DNA of 64,000 nucleotides from Robiginitomaculum sp. (GCA_002733805.1 NVXG01000030.1:51252-115251); one strand, 5' to 3'. Numbered from the stretch's first letter, positions 41,464 through 52,295 are shown. Made by a program: numbers and translations. The notes: a model not told the origin generated them from the sequence alone.

Positions 41464-41467
41464 CGCC

Positions 41468-43528
41468 CTACTCCGCCGCCTCTAATCGCCTGTTTTCGGC
41501 CCCGGCACATTGCGCCATGATCTCGCTAGCTCGGGCAATCGGATTGGTAAACCAGAACGAATTGCTCTTTGGTGCCAAGGATTTGGCCTTGATCTTTCCG
41601 GCTTTGCCCAATTTAGCCAGTTCCAACTTGGTTGGCTCGTTTTGCGGGAATGTGGCGCGCAACGCAGCTACATCATCATAGGGCAAAGTCCGCCCGACGG
41701 CATCAGACAGCGCCCGCAAAATCTTCCAGTCTTCCTTGGCGTCGCCTTTAGGCGATACGGCAGCTCTGGTTTGCTGCCAACGCCCCTCGGTATTGGCATA
41801 AGTCGCGTTTTTTTCCGTATAGGCCAGTCCGGGCAACACCACATCGGCCCGGTGCGCGCCCGCATCGCCATGACTGCCTAGATAGATCACAAATGATTTG
41901 CCGGTTTTGGTCATGTCTAATTCGTCAGCACCCAGCAAGAACAGGGTATCGAGATCGCCCTTGTCAGCGGCTTTCAACATGGCACTGGTGTCCATGCCAT
42001 TTTTGCGTGGCAAAAAGCCCAAATCCAATGCGCCAACCCGCGCTGCCGCATCATGCAATACATTAAAGCCATTCCAGTCGCCCTGAACCAGCTTCCATTC
42101 AGCGGCTAGTTTGCCCACCGCTCGCAAAATCTGCGCGCCATCGGACCGCTTTAATGCATCCATTCCGATAATGATCATCGGACGTTTGGCATCGCGCATC
42201 GCTTTGGTAAACGGATGGCGCTTTTTGGCCAATTCATCCAGCACGTCCGGCCCATCACCCAAATGAGCATATGGATAAGTTAAATCAGAAGCGGAACCTA
42301 CAACGCCGATTTCCGCTCCACCATCGAGCCAGGCTTTGCGAATACGGGCATTGATAATTGGCGCTTCCAGCCGTGGATTGGTCCCCACTAGCAATATTGC
42401 GTCGGCTTGATCAATCCCAGCAATCCCGGAGTTGAAGATGTAACCGCCCCGGCCCTGCTCGCCCAATTGCGCACCGTCTTGGCGACAATCCATCGAGCGA
42501 ATACCCAAAGATTCCATCAAGTCTTTTAGTGCTTTGATGCTTTCCATATCGGCCAGATCACCAGCAATGGCCCCGATCCGATCCGGATCGCCTTTTAGGC
42601 GTTTGGCCACAACTGCCAACGCATCATCCCAACTGGCCGGGCGCAACCGGCCATTTACCCGAATATAGGGTTTATCCAGCCGTTGGCGCTTCAAACCATC
42701 CCACACAAAGCGGGTTTTATCAGAAATCCACTCTTCGTTGATCTCTTCGTTCAAGCGCGGCAAGATCCGCATCACTTCGGAGCCGCGCGCATCAACCCGG
42801 ATGGCCGAGCCAACCGCGTCCATTACGTCAATACTTTCGGTTTTGCGCAATTCCCATGGCCGTGCATTAAAGGCGTAGGGTCGCGAAGTCAGCGCCCCGA
42901 CCGGGCAAAGGTCAATCACATTTCCCGATAGTTCTGACGTTAAGTTTGCTTGTAAGTAGGTTGTTATCTCTGCATTTTCACCCCGGTTCACAAGGCCAAG
43001 TTCTTCGACACCGGCCACTTCGGTAATGAAACGCACACAACGGGTGCATTGAATACAGCGGGTCATATTGGTCTTGACCAACGGTCCCATATTTTTTTCT
43101 TCAACGGCGCGTTTGTCTTCGTCATAGCGGGTCATTGAGCGGCCATAGCCAACCGCCTGATCCTGCAAATCACACTCGCCGCCTTGATCACAAATCGGGC
43201 AATCCAGCGGGTGATTGATCAACAGGAATTCCATCACCCCTTCGCGGGCCTTTTTAACGGTCGCCGTGTTGGTTCGAATATCAGCCGGGCTGCCATCGCG
43301 ATTGGGCCGCAAATCATTCAAGCTCATGGCACAAGATGCCATTGGTTTAGGCGCACCGACCCACTCGACCAGACACATGCGGCAATTGCCAGCTACGGAC
43401 AGACGTTCGTGATAGCAAAAACGCGGGATTTCCGCCCCAGCTTCCTCACACGCCTGCATCAGCGTGTAATATCCGGGCATTTCATACTCGGTTCCATCAA
43501 TATTCACTTTGCGAAGCACTTCAGTCAT
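41468..43528 (-). CDS. nuoG: NADH-quinone oxidoreductase subunit G
   Basis: Large iron-sulfur subunit of the peripheral arm, 686 residues. It has a 2Fe-2S ferredoxin domain ([15 protein letters not shown]), the His-liganded 4Fe-4S motif with [17 protein letters not shown], a third cluster motif [10 protein letters not shown], and a molybdopterin-oxidoreductase-like domain from about 220 on. The ATG at 43528 gives the conserved short lead before KVNIDG; an earlier in-frame start would overlap nuoF. Confidence 0.96.
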   Translation of the reverse strand: MTEVLRKVNIDGTEYEMPGYYTLMQACEEAGAEIPRFCYHERLSVAGNCRMCLVEWVGAPKPMASCAMSLNDLRPNRDGSPADIRTNTATVKKAREGVMEFLLINHPLDCPICDQGGECDLQDQAVGYGRSMTRYDEDKRAVEEKNMGPLVKTNMTRCIQCTRCVRFITEVAGVEELGLVNRGENAEITTYLQANLTSELSGNVIDLCPVGALTSRPYAFNARPWELRKTESIDVMDAVGSAIRVDARGSEVMRILPRLNEEINEEWISDKTRFVWDGLKRQRLDKPYIRVNGRLRPASWDDALAVVAKRLKGDPDRIGAIAGDLADMESIKALKDLMESLGIRSMDCRQDGAQLGEQGRGGYIFNSGIAGIDQADAILLVGTNPRLEAPIINARIRKAWLDGGAEIGVVGSASDLTYPYAHLGDGPDVLDELAKKRHPFTKAMRDAKRPMIIIGMDALKRSDGAQILRAVGKLAAEWKLVQGDWNGFNVLHDAAARVGALDLGFLPRKNGMDTSAMLKAADKGDLDTLFLLGADELDMTKTGKSFVIYLGSHGDAGAHRADVVLPGLAYTEKNATYANTEGRWQQTRAAVSPKGDAKEDWKILRALSDAVGRTLPYDDVAALRATFPQNEPTKLELAKLGKAGKIKAKSLAPKSNSFWFTNPIARASEIMAQCAGAENRRLEAAE

Positions 43529-43532
43529 ATCC

Positions 43533-44831
43533 CTACTCCGCAGCCACTTGATGCACCGCTTTACCGACGCGGTAGCTGTGGATTTTGTCTTCAATTTCGT
43601 GACGGAAATGCCGGATTAGCCCTTGCACCGGCCATGCCGCCGCATCGCCGAGCGCGCAGATAGTATGGCCCTCGATTTGCTGGGAAACATCCAGCAGCAA
43701 ATCAATTTCCGACATTTCGGCTTTGCCTTCGCACATGCGGGTCAGCACCCGCCACATCCAGCCGGTGCCTTCGCGGCACGGTGTACATTGGCCGCAGCTC
43801 TCATGCTTGTAGAAATAGGACAATCTGGTAATGGCCCGCACCATATCGGTGCTTTGATCCATCACGATTACGCCGGCCGTACCCAGACCAGATTTATGCT
43901 CTTTGAGGGCATCAAAATCCATCAAAACACTATCGCAAATATCGCGCGGCAGGCACGGCACGGACGAACCGCCAGGAATAATGGCTTTTAAGTTTTCCCA
44001 ACCGCCACGCACCCCACCGGCATGGGTTTCGATCAACTCTTTTAGCGGGATCGACATAGCTTCTTCTACGTTGCACGGATTATTTACATGCCCCGAAATG
44101 CAATAGACTTTGGTGCCGACATTACCCGGACGACCGAACGACGAGAACCATTCAGCGCCGCGCCGTAAAATGGTCGGCGTAACGGCGATACTCTCGACAT
44201 TATTGACCGTGGTTGGACAGCCATACAGGCCGGCATTGGCCGGAAATGGTGGTTTCAAGCGAGGTTGGCCTTTTTTGCCTTCCAAACTTTCCAGCAAAGC
44301 GGTTTCTTCGCCGCAAATATAGGCACCCGCTCCATGATGGACAAAAACATCAAAATCCCAGCCGGAACCACAAGCGTTTTTGCCGATCAACCCGGCTTTA
44401 TAGGCTTCATCAATGGCGGCTTGTAGCCGATCGCGTTCGAACACATATTCACCGCGTAAATAGATGTAGGCCGCATGGGCGCGCATGGCATACGAGGCAA
44501 TCAAGCACCCTTCAATCAGCAAATGCGGATCGTGGCGCATCATGTCGCGGTCTTTACAAGTGCCGGGTTCACTTTCGTCCGCATTGACCACCAAATAATG
44601 CGGTCTTGCCCCAACTTCCTTGGGCATAAATGACCATTTCAGACCGGTTGGAAACCCTGCGCCGCCGCGACCGCGTAAACCAGATGCTTTGATCTGATCG
44701 ACAATCCAGTCTGGACCTAATTTTAGGAAATCACCGGTACCATTCCACGCACCGCGCTGTTTAGCGGCATCCAATGACCAGTCATGACGGCCATATAAAT
44801 TGGTAAAGATACGGTCTTTATCTGCCAGCAT
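43533..44831 (-). CDS. nuoF: NADH-quinone oxidoreductase subunit F
   Basis: Binds NADH and FMN, the electron entry point of complex I. The 432-residue protein has [16 protein letters not shown] (NADH/FMN loop), [19 protein letters not shown] and the cluster N3 motif [15 protein letters not shown]. The ATG at 44831 overlaps the nuoE stop by one base (TAATG) behind a GGAGGGGGG ribosome-binding site. Confidence 0.97.
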   Translation of the reverse strand: MLADKDRIFTNLYGRHDWSLDAAKQRGAWNGTGDFLKLGPDWIVDQIKASGLRGRGGAGFPTGLKWSFMPKEVGARPHYLVVNADESEPGTCKDRDMMRHDPHLLIEGCLIASYAMRAHAAYIYLRGEYVFERDRLQAAIDEAYKAGLIGKNACGSGWDFDVFVHHGAGAYICGEETALLESLEGKKGQPRLKPPFPANAGLYGCPTTVNNVESIAVTPTILRRGAEWFSSFGRPGNVGTKVYCISGHVNNPCNVEEAMSIPLKELIETHAGGVRGGWENLKAIIPGGSSVPCLPRDICDSVLMDFDALKEHKSGLGTAGVIVMDQSTDMVRAITRLSYFYKHESCGQCTPCREGTGWMWRVLTRMCEGKAEMSEIDLLLDVSQQIEGHTICALGDAAAWPVQGLIRHFRHEIEDKIHSYRVGKAVHQVAAE

Positions 44832-45835
44832 TACTTGCCCCCCTCCTTGGCCAGTTTTTTGGCTTGTGCCACCCACTTCTCGCGAACGATCCGGCCTTTG
44901 AATTTCAGACGTTCATCGGCCCAATCCACTTGGCCTTTTGTCCACCCGGCAATCTGGTCATAATGAAACACGCCCAGTTCATGCAAAATGCCTTCGATCT
45001 TTGGCCCGACCCCAGAAATGCGTTTCAAATCATCCGGTCCGCCTTTGCGCGCTTTTTTCATCAAGCGTGGTTTGTCAGAAGCAGGTTTGGCAACAGCTTT
45101 TTTCGCCGCAGCCCTCTTAGGTGCAGCTTTCTTAGCCGCAGCGGGTTTTTTCGATGTCTTTGCCTTTGGTTTCGCCGGTGCATTCGGTATGGATTTGAGC
45201 GGCTTGCCTCGTGATCCATCATAGAGCGCCTTATCAACCAAGGTCAGTACGTCGCCTTGTGGGGCCGAATGATCGCGTGTCACTCGTGGCCCCGGCATGG
45301 CGGCTTTGCCGGACGCCAACTCATCGAGCAGCGCATTCATCGAAGTCTCACCCAAGTCTTCGTAATAGAGGTCACCGTCTGAGTTGGAAATTTGGACCAT
45401 CGGTGCGTTCACACAGGCACCCAGACATTCGACTTCCATCCAGCTAAAATTGCCATCAGCTGATACGCTACCGGCCGAACCGATGCGGCTTTGACAGACT
45501 TTGATTAGATCGCCGGATCCACGCAACATGCATGGCGTGGTGCCACACACTTGAATCAGATGTTTGCCAACGGGTTCCAGATTAAACATGGTGTAAAAGG
45601 TCGCGACCTCCATCACCCGGATATAGGCCATGTCCAGCCGGTCACCGATTACCCGCATCGCGGCTTCAGGTATCCAGCCATCATGGTCCTTTTGGGCGAT
45701 CCACAACATCGGGATCACCGCCGAACGCTGTTTCCCTTTCGGGTATTTGGCGATCCAGTATTTGACTTTTTTCTCGCCTTGGCGGGAAAAAGCAAAGCTG
45801 TCTGGTTGCTCTTTGGCAAGATGACGCGACGACAT
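44831..45835 (-). CDS. nuoE: NADH-quinone oxidoreductase subunit E with C-terminal helix-hairpin-helix extension
   Basis: Carries 2Fe-2S cluster N1a. Residues 1 to about 170 are the thioredoxin-like NuoE domain, with cluster cysteines C97, C102, C137 and C141. The protein then continues: an Ala/Lys-rich linker (about 220-260) and a C-terminal module (about 268-334) with [20 protein letters not shown], a helix-hairpin-helix-like fold. Such tails occur in a number of alphaproteobacterial NuoE proteins; the classical subunit is about 160-200 residues. The ATG at 45835 overlaps the stop of the preceding small gene by one base (TGATG). Confidence 0.95.
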   Translation of the reverse strand: MSSRHLAKEQPDSFAFSRQGEKKVKYWIAKYPKGKQRSAVIPMLWIAQKDHDGWIPEAAMRVIGDRLDMAYIRVMEVATFYTMFNLEPVGKHLIQVCGTTPCMLRGSGDLIKVCQSRIGSAGSVSADGNFSWMEVECLGACVNAPMVQISNSDGDLYYEDLGETSMNALLDELASGKAAMPGPRVTRDHSAPQGDVLTLVDKALYDGSRGKPLKSIPNAPAKPKAKTSKKPAAAKKAAPKRAAAKKAVAKPASDKPRLMKKARKGGPDDLKRISGVGPKIEGILHELGVFHYDQIAGWTKGQVDWADERLKFKGRIVREKWVAQAKKLAKEGGK

Positions 45836-46104
45836 CAGGCAGCCCCCCCAATTTTCACATCGTTTAGATTGGCGGCTACTTTGAAGCAGCCGAGACAAAG
45901 CAAATTGACCAAATCAGTTTTCTGGGCATCCCATTCGGTGTCGCTCAACTCGTTACATTCTTCGCAAATCGCATCGTAATCGCCGTCTGTTTTGGACCAG
46001 TAAAACCCGACCGCATCGCCAGTTTTCATGCTTTTGGAGATATGGCGACAGACGAAAGTCGCCGGTTGTTTGCCATGGGTGCCGCAGTTGAGATATTCAC
46101 TCAC
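45835..46104 (-). CDS. Cysteine-rich putative zinc-binding protein in the nuo operon
   Basis: An 89-residue acidic protein with four metal-ligand-like pairs: C7xxH10, C19xH21, C47xxC50 (CEEC) and C70xxC73 (CLGC). That is enough for two zinc sites. There is no signal peptide or membrane segment. It starts within the nuoD stop (ATGA) and its stop overlaps the nuoE start, so it is translated as part of the operon. It is not one of the 14 core subunits. I recall a family of stand-alone small proteins with this Cys spacing but know no function. A role in complex I assembly would be inference from position only. Confidence 0.88.
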   Translation of the reverse strand: MSEYLNCGTHGKQPATFVCRHISKSMKTGDAVGFYWSKTDGDYDAICEECNELSDTEWDAQKTDLVNLLCLGCFKVAANLNDVKIGGAA

Positions 46105-47285
46105 CGGTCGATCTCCCCAAACACCACATCCAACGAGCCAATAATGGCTGAAACGTCAGCCAGCATATGCCCCTTGCACATGAAATCCATCGCCTGCAAA
46201 TGAGCAAAACCCGGCGCTTTGATTTTGCAACGATACGGCTTGTTGGTTCCGTCCGAGACCAGATACACTCCGAACTCACCCTTGGGCGCTTCGATGGCGA
46301 CATAGGTTTCGCCTTCTGGCACATGAAAGCCTTCGGTGTAGAGCTTGAAGTGATGGATCAAGGCTTCCATCGATTGCTTCATTTCGGCGCGGCGTGGCGG
46401 TGCGACTTTGCCGCCGGGTTCCATCACCGGGCCTTCTGGCATTTTGGCAATGCACTGCTCGATAATGTGTATGGATTGGCGCATTTCTTCCATCCGGACC
46501 AGATACCGGTCATAGCAATCGCCATGCACCCCGACCGGAATCTCAAATTCCAACTCTGAATAGACTTCATACGGCTCGGCCCGGCGGATATCCCAGGGCA
46601 AACCGGAACCCCGGACCATCACCCCGGAAAACCCAAGGTCCAACACGTCTTGCTGGCTAATTACGCCAATATCGCAATTGCGCTGTTTGAAGATACGGTT
46701 GTTGTTCAGCAGGCCTTCAATATCTTTTAGAACCGGCAGAAAGGTTTTGCACCAATCGCCAATATCGGAAATCAGTTCCGGCGGCAGGTCTTGATGCACG
46801 CCACCCGGTCGAAAATAGGCTGCATGCAGCCGTGAACCACAAGCGCGCTCATAAAACACCATCAGTTTTTCACGCTCTTCAAAACCCCACAAAGGCGGGG
46901 TCAGTGCGCCCACATCCATAGCTTGCGTGGTGACATTCAACAAATGGCTCAAAATCCGGCCGATTTCCGAATACAACACTCGGATAAACTGGGCACGGCG
47001 CGGCACTTTGATATCCAGCATTTTCTCAATGGCCAGACAAAACGCGTGCTCTTGGTTCATCGGAGCCACATAATCCAGCCGATCAAAATACGGCAGGGCC
47101 TGCAAATACGTCTTGTGCTCGATCAGCTTTTCAGTGCCCCGATGCAGCAAGCCGATATGCGGGTCTACCCGCTCGACCACTTCGCCGTCCAGCTCCAGCA
47201 CCAGTCGCAACACGCCATGCGCCGCCGGGTGTTGCGGTCCGAAATTGATGGTAAATTTGCGATCTGTTGCAGCTGGTTCAGCCAT
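46101..47285 (-). CDS. nuoD: NADH-quinone oxidoreductase subunit D
   Basis: 49-kDa-type subunit forming the quinone pocket with NuoB. The 394-residue protein has [20 protein letters not shown] near the start, [12 protein letters not shown], and ends in the family's conserved [12 protein letters not shown]. The ATG at 47285 follows GGGGAGG and overlaps the nuoC stop by eight bases; a start at 47315 would add ten basic residues. It is separate from nuoC, not fused. Confidence 0.97.
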   Translation of the reverse strand: MAEPAATDRKFTINFGPQHPAAHGVLRLVLELDGEVVERVDPHIGLLHRGTEKLIEHKTYLQALPYFDRLDYVAPMNQEHAFCLAIEKMLDIKVPRRAQFIRVLYSEIGRILSHLLNVTTQAMDVGALTPPLWGFEEREKLMVFYERACGSRLHAAYFRPGGVHQDLPPELISDIGDWCKTFLPVLKDIEGLLNNNRIFKQRNCDIGVISQQDVLDLGFSGVMVRGSGLPWDIRRAEPYEVYSELEFEIPVGVHGDCYDRYLVRMEEMRQSIHIIEQCIAKMPEGPVMEPGGKVAPPRRAEMKQSMEALIHHFKLYTEGFHVPEGETYVAIEAPKGEFGVYLVSDGTNKPYRCKIKAPGFAHLQAMDFMCKGHMLADVSAIIGSLDVVFGEIDR

Positions 47286-47892
47286 CTTCCGCCTCCCCTT
47301 TTGCTTCTTCCTCACGCACGTAATTCGCTCCTTCCCACGGGCTTAAATTATCAAACTGGCGAAATTCCTGCGGCAGGGAAACCGGCTCATAGATCACCCG
47401 TTTCTGCTCTTCGTCATAGCGACACTCCACATGGCCGGACAGCGGGAAGTCTTTGCGTAACGGATGGCCACTAAAGCCATAATCGGTCAGCAAGCGCCGC
47501 AAATCCGGGTGCCCGTCAAACACGATGCCATACATGTCAAACGCCTCGCGTTCATACCAATTGGCCGCCGGAAACACCGGAATGGCACTGGGAACAACCT
47601 CGTCCTCATCAACCGCTACTTTTAGTCGAATACGTATGTTCTGCGTCATGGATAGAAAATGATAGACCACATCAAAGCGGGAGCTGCGGCCAGGATAATC
47701 AACCCCGCAAATATCCACCAGCGTCGTAAAACGGCACTTGGTATCATCGCGCAAAAAACTGAGCACAGAGAGAATTTGATCCAGATGCACATCGACACTG
47801 AGTTGCTCGTGCACGATCTGCCAGCCTTTGAGCGCATTGCCCATTTTGCTGTCCAGTCGTGTCGCCAATTGTTTGAGCCGGGTTTTGCTCAT
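47278..47892 (-). CDS. nuoC: NADH-quinone oxidoreductase subunit C
   Basis: 30-kDa-type peripheral-arm subunit of 204 residues. The signature [20 protein letters not shown] followed by [20 protein letters not shown] is present around residues 110-150. The start overlaps the nuoB stop by four bases (ATGA). Confidence 0.97.
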   Translation of the reverse strand: MSKTRLKQLATRLDSKMGNALKGWQIVHEQLSVDVHLDQILSVLSFLRDDTKCRFTTLVDICGVDYPGRSSRFDVVYHFLSMTQNIRIRLKVAVDEDEVVPSAIPVFPAANWYEREAFDMYGIVFDGHPDLRRLLTDYGFSGHPLRKDFPLSGHVECRYDEEQKRVIYEPVSLPQEFRQFDNLSPWEGANYVREEEAKGEAEDG

Positions 47893-48452
47893 CGGATAAT
47901 GTCCCCTTCCCGGCGGATTTTCTTTTGCAATTGCAAAATGCCATAAACCAAGGCCTCAGCCGAAGGCGGACAACCTGGCACATAGATATCAACTGGCAAA
48001 ATACGGTCACAACCGCGAACCACGGAATAGGAATAGTGATAATACCCACCGCCATTGGCGCACGATCCCATCGAGATCACATAGCGCGGGTTGGGCATTT
48101 GATCATACACTTTGCGTAAAGCCGGAGCCATCTTGTTGGTCAGGGTTCCCGCAACAATCATCACATCAGATTGGCGTGGAGAACCGCGCGGGGCAAAGCC
48201 AAAACGCTCCACATCATAGCGCGGCATGGCGGCATGCATCATCTCCACGGCACAGCAAGCCAGACCAAAGGTCATCCACATCAAGGAGCCGGTTCTGGCC
48301 CAAGTGATCAGCTCATCCGCGCTGGCGATCACGAAACCCTTATCCATCAGGGCATCGGTTACGCCGTCATAATACGGATCGTGTTTTTTGGGATCATAAG
48401 CCGGAGTTTGCGCCCGGGCTGCCGCCATTGCAGGGGTGATTTGCTTGCTCAT
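47889..48452 (-). CDS. nuoB: NADH-quinone oxidoreductase subunit B
   Basis: Holds terminal cluster N2 next to quinone. The 187-residue protein has the paired cysteines in [11 protein letters not shown], then [18 protein letters not shown] and [14 protein letters not shown], giving all four N2 ligands. The ATG at 48452 is four bases after the nuoA stop; an earlier in-frame start lies inside nuoA and gives a non-homologous N-terminus. Confidence 0.97.
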   Translation of the reverse strand: MSKQITPAMAAARAQTPAYDPKKHDPYYDGVTDALMDKGFVIASADELITWARTGSLMWMTFGLACCAVEMMHAAMPRYDVERFGFAPRGSPRQSDVMIVAGTLTNKMAPALRKVYDQMPNPRYVISMGSCANGGGYYHYSYSVVRGCDRILPVDIYVPGCPPSAEALVYGILQLQKKIRREGDIIR

Positions 48453-48456
48453 GATC

Positions 48457-48822
48457 CTAGCCCCACTCCAACGCGCCAACTTTCCAAGCATAGACATACC
48501 CGATGCCCAATTCAGCCAAGAAGACCAACATTGACCAAAATGCATACGGTCCGACTTCGCCTAATGTTACTGCCCATGGAAACAAAAATGCGACCTCAAG
48601 GTCAAACACGATGAACAGGATCGCCACCAGATAAAACCGAACGTCGAATTTCATTCGAGAATCATCAAATGCGTTAAATCCACATTCGTAGGTTGAAACC
48701 TTTTCCGGGTCCGGCGAAGACGGTGCCAAGATCAAAGGCAGTACCAAAAATACCAAAGCAATCACCAAAGCAATGCCGGCAAAAATAAGAATGGGAAGGT
48801 AATCCAGTAACAAACCGTTCAT
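48457..48822 (-). CDS. nuoA: NADH-quinone oxidoreductase subunit A
   Basis: First gene of the nuo operon. The 121-residue, three-helix membrane subunit contains the conserved loop [20 protein letters not shown] and [28 protein letters not shown] ribosome-binding site lies just upstream of its ATG. Confidence 0.97.
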   Translation of the reverse strand: MNGLLLDYLPILIFAGIALVIALVFLVLPLILAPSSPDPEKVSTYECGFNAFDDSRMKFDVRFYLVAILFIVFDLEVAFLFPWAVTLGEVGPYAFWSMLVFLAELGIGYVYAWKVGALEWG

Positions 48823-49137
48823 TCAACCCCTCCAGTGTCACACGTAAATGCACCAGCGCGACTCACTTCGCGCAAGGCCCCAATTACCGGCGCAACGCTA
48901 GGACCGTATGGGCCATTTTGCAACGCTTGAATCAGCCATTCCTAGCGAATTTTTAGGTCGGTCATTGGAATGGTATAGAACTACCGGCGCACCAGACAAA
49001 CCCACAAACAACCGACACCCGCTGCCGAACCATTTTGCCCCGCCCCTATCGGTCGCAAAATGCCTTGATCGCGCCTAATTTTCGGCATGATTGGCCGCTG
49101 TACTGCAATGGAGGGATGGGAATCAGGAAATAGTCTC
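48823..49137. other. Divergent intergenic region nuoA / VWA gene
   Basis: A 315-base region between the divergent nuoA and VWA genes that must hold the nuo operon promoter. A weak minus-strand match (TTGCAA, 17-base spacer, TAGCGT) lies near 48890-48920 but is not convincing. GCAACGCT occurs twice within about 45 bases there. No small gene was found. Confidence 0.5.
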
Positions 49138-50268
49138 ATGAAAAATTGTTCACGCATTGCGCTCAAAGCTGCCACGTTAGCACTGATCGGCAGTACCATG
49201 TTGTCGACTTCTGTAACGGCCCACACCAATTACAAAAACGTCGAGGTGGCCTTTGTACTGGATACCACCGGCTCGATGTCCGGCCTGATCGAAGGGGCCA
49301 AGCAAAAGATCTGGTCCATCGCCAATGAAATCATTGATGTGGAAGGCGATGGCCAGACCAAAGTTCGCTTTGCGCTGATCGGCTATCGCGATCGCGGCGA
49401 CGCCTATGTTGCCAAGAGCTTTGACATGACCGACGATATTCACGGCATTTATGGCCATTTGCTTGATTTTCAAGCGCAAGGCGGCGGAGATCGACCAGAA
49501 TCGGTCAACCAGGCGCTCAACGAAGCGGTGGCAGACCTGAGCTGGAGCCAGAGCAGTAAAACCCTTCGTATGGTGTTTTTGGTCGGCGATGCACCGCCCC
49601 ATATGGATTACGACAACGAAATCCGATACCCACAAATCGCCAGCCGGGCCTCCCGTAACAATATCATTTTGAACACCGTGCAAGCTGGTTCCGACCGCGA
49701 AACGGCTCGTATTTGGCGCGACATTGCCGATCTGGGTCAGGGCGATTATATTGCCATTCCGCAAAACGGCGGCATGCAGATGATATACACGCCCTATGAC
49801 GATCAAATCGAAGGCCTGCAACAACGGATCAACCGCACCAGTTTAGGCTATGGCAGCCAAGTCGAGCAAAGTGCCTTTGCTGGCAAACTAAGTCGCGCCA
49901 TGGCCGCACCGAAAGCCGTGGCATCGGATATGGCCGAATACCGATTAAAGGCCGGCAAGAAAAATCAGGTGATTACCGGAGCCAAGGAATTGGTTGAGGA
50001 TTATGAGGATGGCACGCTTGATCTGGATAGTTTGGCCGAAGTCGATTTGCCGGATGAACTGAAGGGTTTAAGCACTGCCCAAAAAGAAGCCAAAGTCAAA
50101 ACCCTAGTCGCGGAACGCAAGGAGCTGAACCAGCAACTCGAAAGCTTAGTCAAAAAACGCGATGCCTTCATGGATGTCGAGCGCAAAAAGCAAGCTGCGA
50201 CAACTGGCAAAGACGCGTTTGACACCGAAGTGCGCGCTACCGTTGAACGGCAAATGAAAATGAAATGA
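49138..50268 (+). CDS. Secreted von Willebrand factor type A domain protein
   Basis: A 376-residue exported protein of unknown role. A signal peptide spans about 1-28 (cleavage after STSVTA). The VWA domain (about 34-240) has a MIDAS motif of the form D42xT44xS46 (DTTGSMSG), with GYRDRGD and LVGDAPPHMDY as further metal-site loops. Residues about 300-376 are charged and helical, probably coiled coil (KEAKVKTLVAERKELNQQLE). The ATG at 49138 has AGGAAA upstream and starts the signal peptide cleanly. The stop overlaps a small GDCCVxC gene (ATGA), implying a two-gene operon. Confidence 0.9.
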   Translation: MKNCSRIALKAATLALIGSTMLSTSVTAHTNYKNVEVAFVLDTTGSMSGLIEGAKQKIWSIANEIIDVEGDGQTKVRFALIGYRDRGDAYVAKSFDMTDDIHGIYGHLLDFQAQGGGDRPESVNQALNEAVADLSWSQSSKTLRMVFLVGDAPPHMDYDNEIRYPQIASRASRNNIILNTVQAGSDRETARIWRDIADLGQGDYIAIPQNGGMQMIYTPYDDQIEGLQQRINRTSLGYGSQVEQSAFAGKLSRAMAAPKAVASDMAEYRLKAGKKNQVITGAKELVEDYEDGTLDLDSLAEVDLPDELKGLSTAQKEAKVKTLVAERKELNQQLESLVKKRDAFMDVERKKQAATTGKDAFDTEVRATVERQMKMK

Positions 50269-50411
50269 TGCCGACCGATGCCTGTCAGTATTTTTATGAC
50301 GGCAAGGGGTGTGGTGCAGTGTTGAAACCTGCCAAGGGCGATTGCTGTGTGTATTGCACCTATGGCGATGTCAAATGCCCACCCACCCAATTGGGCGATG
50401 GTTGTTGTTAA
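50265..50411 (+). CDS. Short GDCCVxC-motif cysteine-rich protein
   Basis: A 48-residue frame with seven cysteines, starting MMPTDACQYFYDGKGC and containing KGDCCVYCTYGDVKCPPTQ, ending GCC. I recognise the GDCCVxC (seleno)protein family, whose members, as I recall them, carry an additional N-terminal CPxCG half before the MPTDAC segment; that half is missing here, as is the first cysteine of the following YECxGC stretch. The start overlaps the VWA stop (ATGATG) and the stop shares TTAA (50408-50411) with the convergent permease stop. Metal or thiol chemistry is likely from the cysteines; function unknown. Confidence 0.8.
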   Translation: MMPTDACQYFYDGKGCGAVLKPAKGDCCVYCTYGDVKCPPTQLGDGCC

Positions 50412-51616
50412 TGTAGTTCGGCCTCAAAGGAAGTTCCGAACACCAAAATGAACATACCGAGTATAGCTAACCCCAAATACAATACTGTATTCAACCAGGA
50501 TTTCTTTTGATGGAATACACCAATAGCCGCAATGCAGGCCTGCAATGTGTAGTATAGGGCAAACGCTTGAGATGCATACCTGATGATCAAAAAGACATCA
50601 GCCACCCACGTAAAAATAAGGCCAATGGCGGTTAGCAAAGCGTAGGCAAATTTTGGAGGTATGCGATTGTCTGTTACTTCCGCAAACAGCCCCCCAGCAC
50701 CGCCCGTATCCGCAACAGACGCACTGAATTGCGCACTTAACGCTGCGGCCACCAGTAAAATGGGCAAGACGGGCGAAATTTTCGCCATCATGTCGATGAT
50801 CCCAGTTTCTGTAGTAATGATTTCACTGGGAGTAAAAACCAAAGATACCATGGCTATGTAAGCGAGGTAAATTAGCGTTGAGAGCCATTGCGACCAACGC
50901 ATGCTACGTACACGCATATTTGCGGAATATTCATCTGTTAAATATCGACTGGTTTCAAACCCTTGCACCGTGACCAACAAGCCAAATAGCAAGGTAAGAG
51001 CTGGCCAGCCCGAAAGAGTACTTGGCGTGAACACCAAGGTATTGGTGCTCACATTGCGGGCTAAAATCAAAATGAGACCAACCAATAACCCGACAATGAT
51101 CGCCAGTTTAATACTGACTGAAACCTGCTCCATGCGTTCCAACGCCGTAAACCCCTTGGTCCAACCCACGACCAAAATTACCACGAACACCGCACTGGTT
51201 AAACTTTTTGCGGCAAATGGCGTATCGAAAGCGGTAAGGCTGACGCCAAACGCGCCAAACAGGTTCAAATAATAAGAAACAGAAATAATATAAGCGAAAG
51301 CAAGCGCCCACGATGCCAATTTTTCCAGAAACCTCTCGGCATCAGATCGGTGGTTGGTTTGATATAATCTGGTTATATTAAAACGAATAGCATGACCAAA
51401 CAGGTAGGCCACGCCGCATAAGGCCGCCATTGCGAAAACCGCCCACGCGCCAAACGAACTTGCCAATATCGGTCCTAGAACCAAAAATCCACTACCGATT
51501 ATGGAAGCCAGCGGAGTGATTGTTGCGCGCCAACCAATGGATTTATAGACTTTTGGAAGCAATAGAACCAAGAAGCTCAACGAAACGACCAATAAAATCA
51601 ATCCGATATTCTGCAT
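50408..51616 (-). CDS. APC-superfamily-like amino acid permease
   Basis: A 402-residue inner-membrane protein with about eleven to twelve hydrophobic helices. The first repeat contains ITPLASIIGSGFLVLGPILA, the glycine-rich broken helix 1 typical of LeuT-fold amino acid/cation symporters. The polar QFSASVADTGGAGGLFAEV stretch near residue 300 is probably a second substrate- or ion-facing element. The substrate cannot be inferred. It is convergent with the VWA/GDCCVxC pair and upstream of scoB on the same strand (49 bases), so it is not clearly in an operon with either. Confidence 0.75.
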   Translation of the reverse strand: MQNIGLILLVVSLSFLVLLLPKVYKSIGWRATITPLASIIGSGFLVLGPILASSFGAWAVFAMAALCGVAYLFGHAIRFNITRLYQTNHRSDAERFLEKLASWALAFAYIISVSYYLNLFGAFGVSLTAFDTPFAAKSLTSAVFVVILVVGWTKGFTALERMEQVSVSIKLAIIVGLLVGLILILARNVSTNTLVFTPSTLSGWPALTLLFGLLVTVQGFETSRYLTDEYSANMRVRSMRWSQWLSTLIYLAYIAMVSLVFTPSEIITTETGIIDMMAKISPVLPILLVAAALSAQFSASVADTGGAGGLFAEVTDNRIPPKFAYALLTAIGLIFTWVADVFLIIRYASQAFALYYTLQACIAAIGVFHQKKSWLNTVLYLGLAILGMFILVFGTSFEAELH

Positions 51617-51665
51617 ATTGACTCTGTTTGTGAAAGAAAGCTGTGCGACTGGTTTGGCCGGAAAA

Positions 51666-52295
51666 CTAGCTTACCAGTTTGGCCTCTGTGCTGGCTCGAA
51701 CTTCATTGATCGAAACCTCAGGTGCTAGCTCAACTACGTGTAGTGCGCCGTCTTTTACATCGAACACACCCAGATTGGTAATCACCCGGTGGATGCAGGC
51801 TTGGCCAGTTAGTGGCAAAGAGCATTTGTGCAGCAGTTTCGGCGCACCGGCTTTGTTGGTGTGATCCATCACCACGACCACGCGCTTGACCCCGGCGACC
51901 AGATCCATCGCGCCGCCCATGCCCTTGACCATTTTACCGGGGATCATCCAATTGGCGATATCGCCATCTTCGGATATTTCCATGGCACCCAAAATGGACA
52001 GATCAATGTGCCCGCCCCGGATCATCGCAAAGCTGTCAGATGATGAAAAATAGCTGGTACGGCGCAGCTCAGTAATGGTTTGTTTGCCCGCATTGATCAG
52101 GTCGGCATCGACCTCATCATTAAATGGAAACGGTCCCATGCCCAACATGCCGTTTTCCGATTGCAAGGTAACGTCCACATCATCCGGGATATGGTTGGCA
52201 ACCAAGGTCGGGATACCAATCCCCAGATTGACGTAAAACCCGTCTTGCATTTCTTGGGCAGCTCTTGCAGCCATATCATTACGTGTCCACGGCAT
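51666..52295 (-). CDS. scoB: 3-oxoacid CoA-transferase subunit B
   Basis: Beta subunit of succinyl-CoA:3-ketoacid CoA-transferase, which activates acetoacetate. The 209-residue protein has [15 protein letters not shown] and the catalytic glutamate in [14 protein letters not shown]. It overlaps the scoA stop by one base; the two subunits are encoded as a coupled pair. Confidence 0.95.
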   Translation of the reverse strand: MPWTRNDMAARAAQEMQDGFYVNLGIGIPTLVANHIPDDVDVTLQSENGMLGMGPFPFNDEVDADLINAGKQTITELRRTSYFSSSDSFAMIRGGHIDLSILGAMEISEDGDIANWMIPGKMVKGMGGAMDLVAGVKRVVVVMDHTNKAGAPKLLHKCSLPLTGQACIHRVITNLGVFDVKDGALHVVELAPEVSINEVRASTEAKLVS

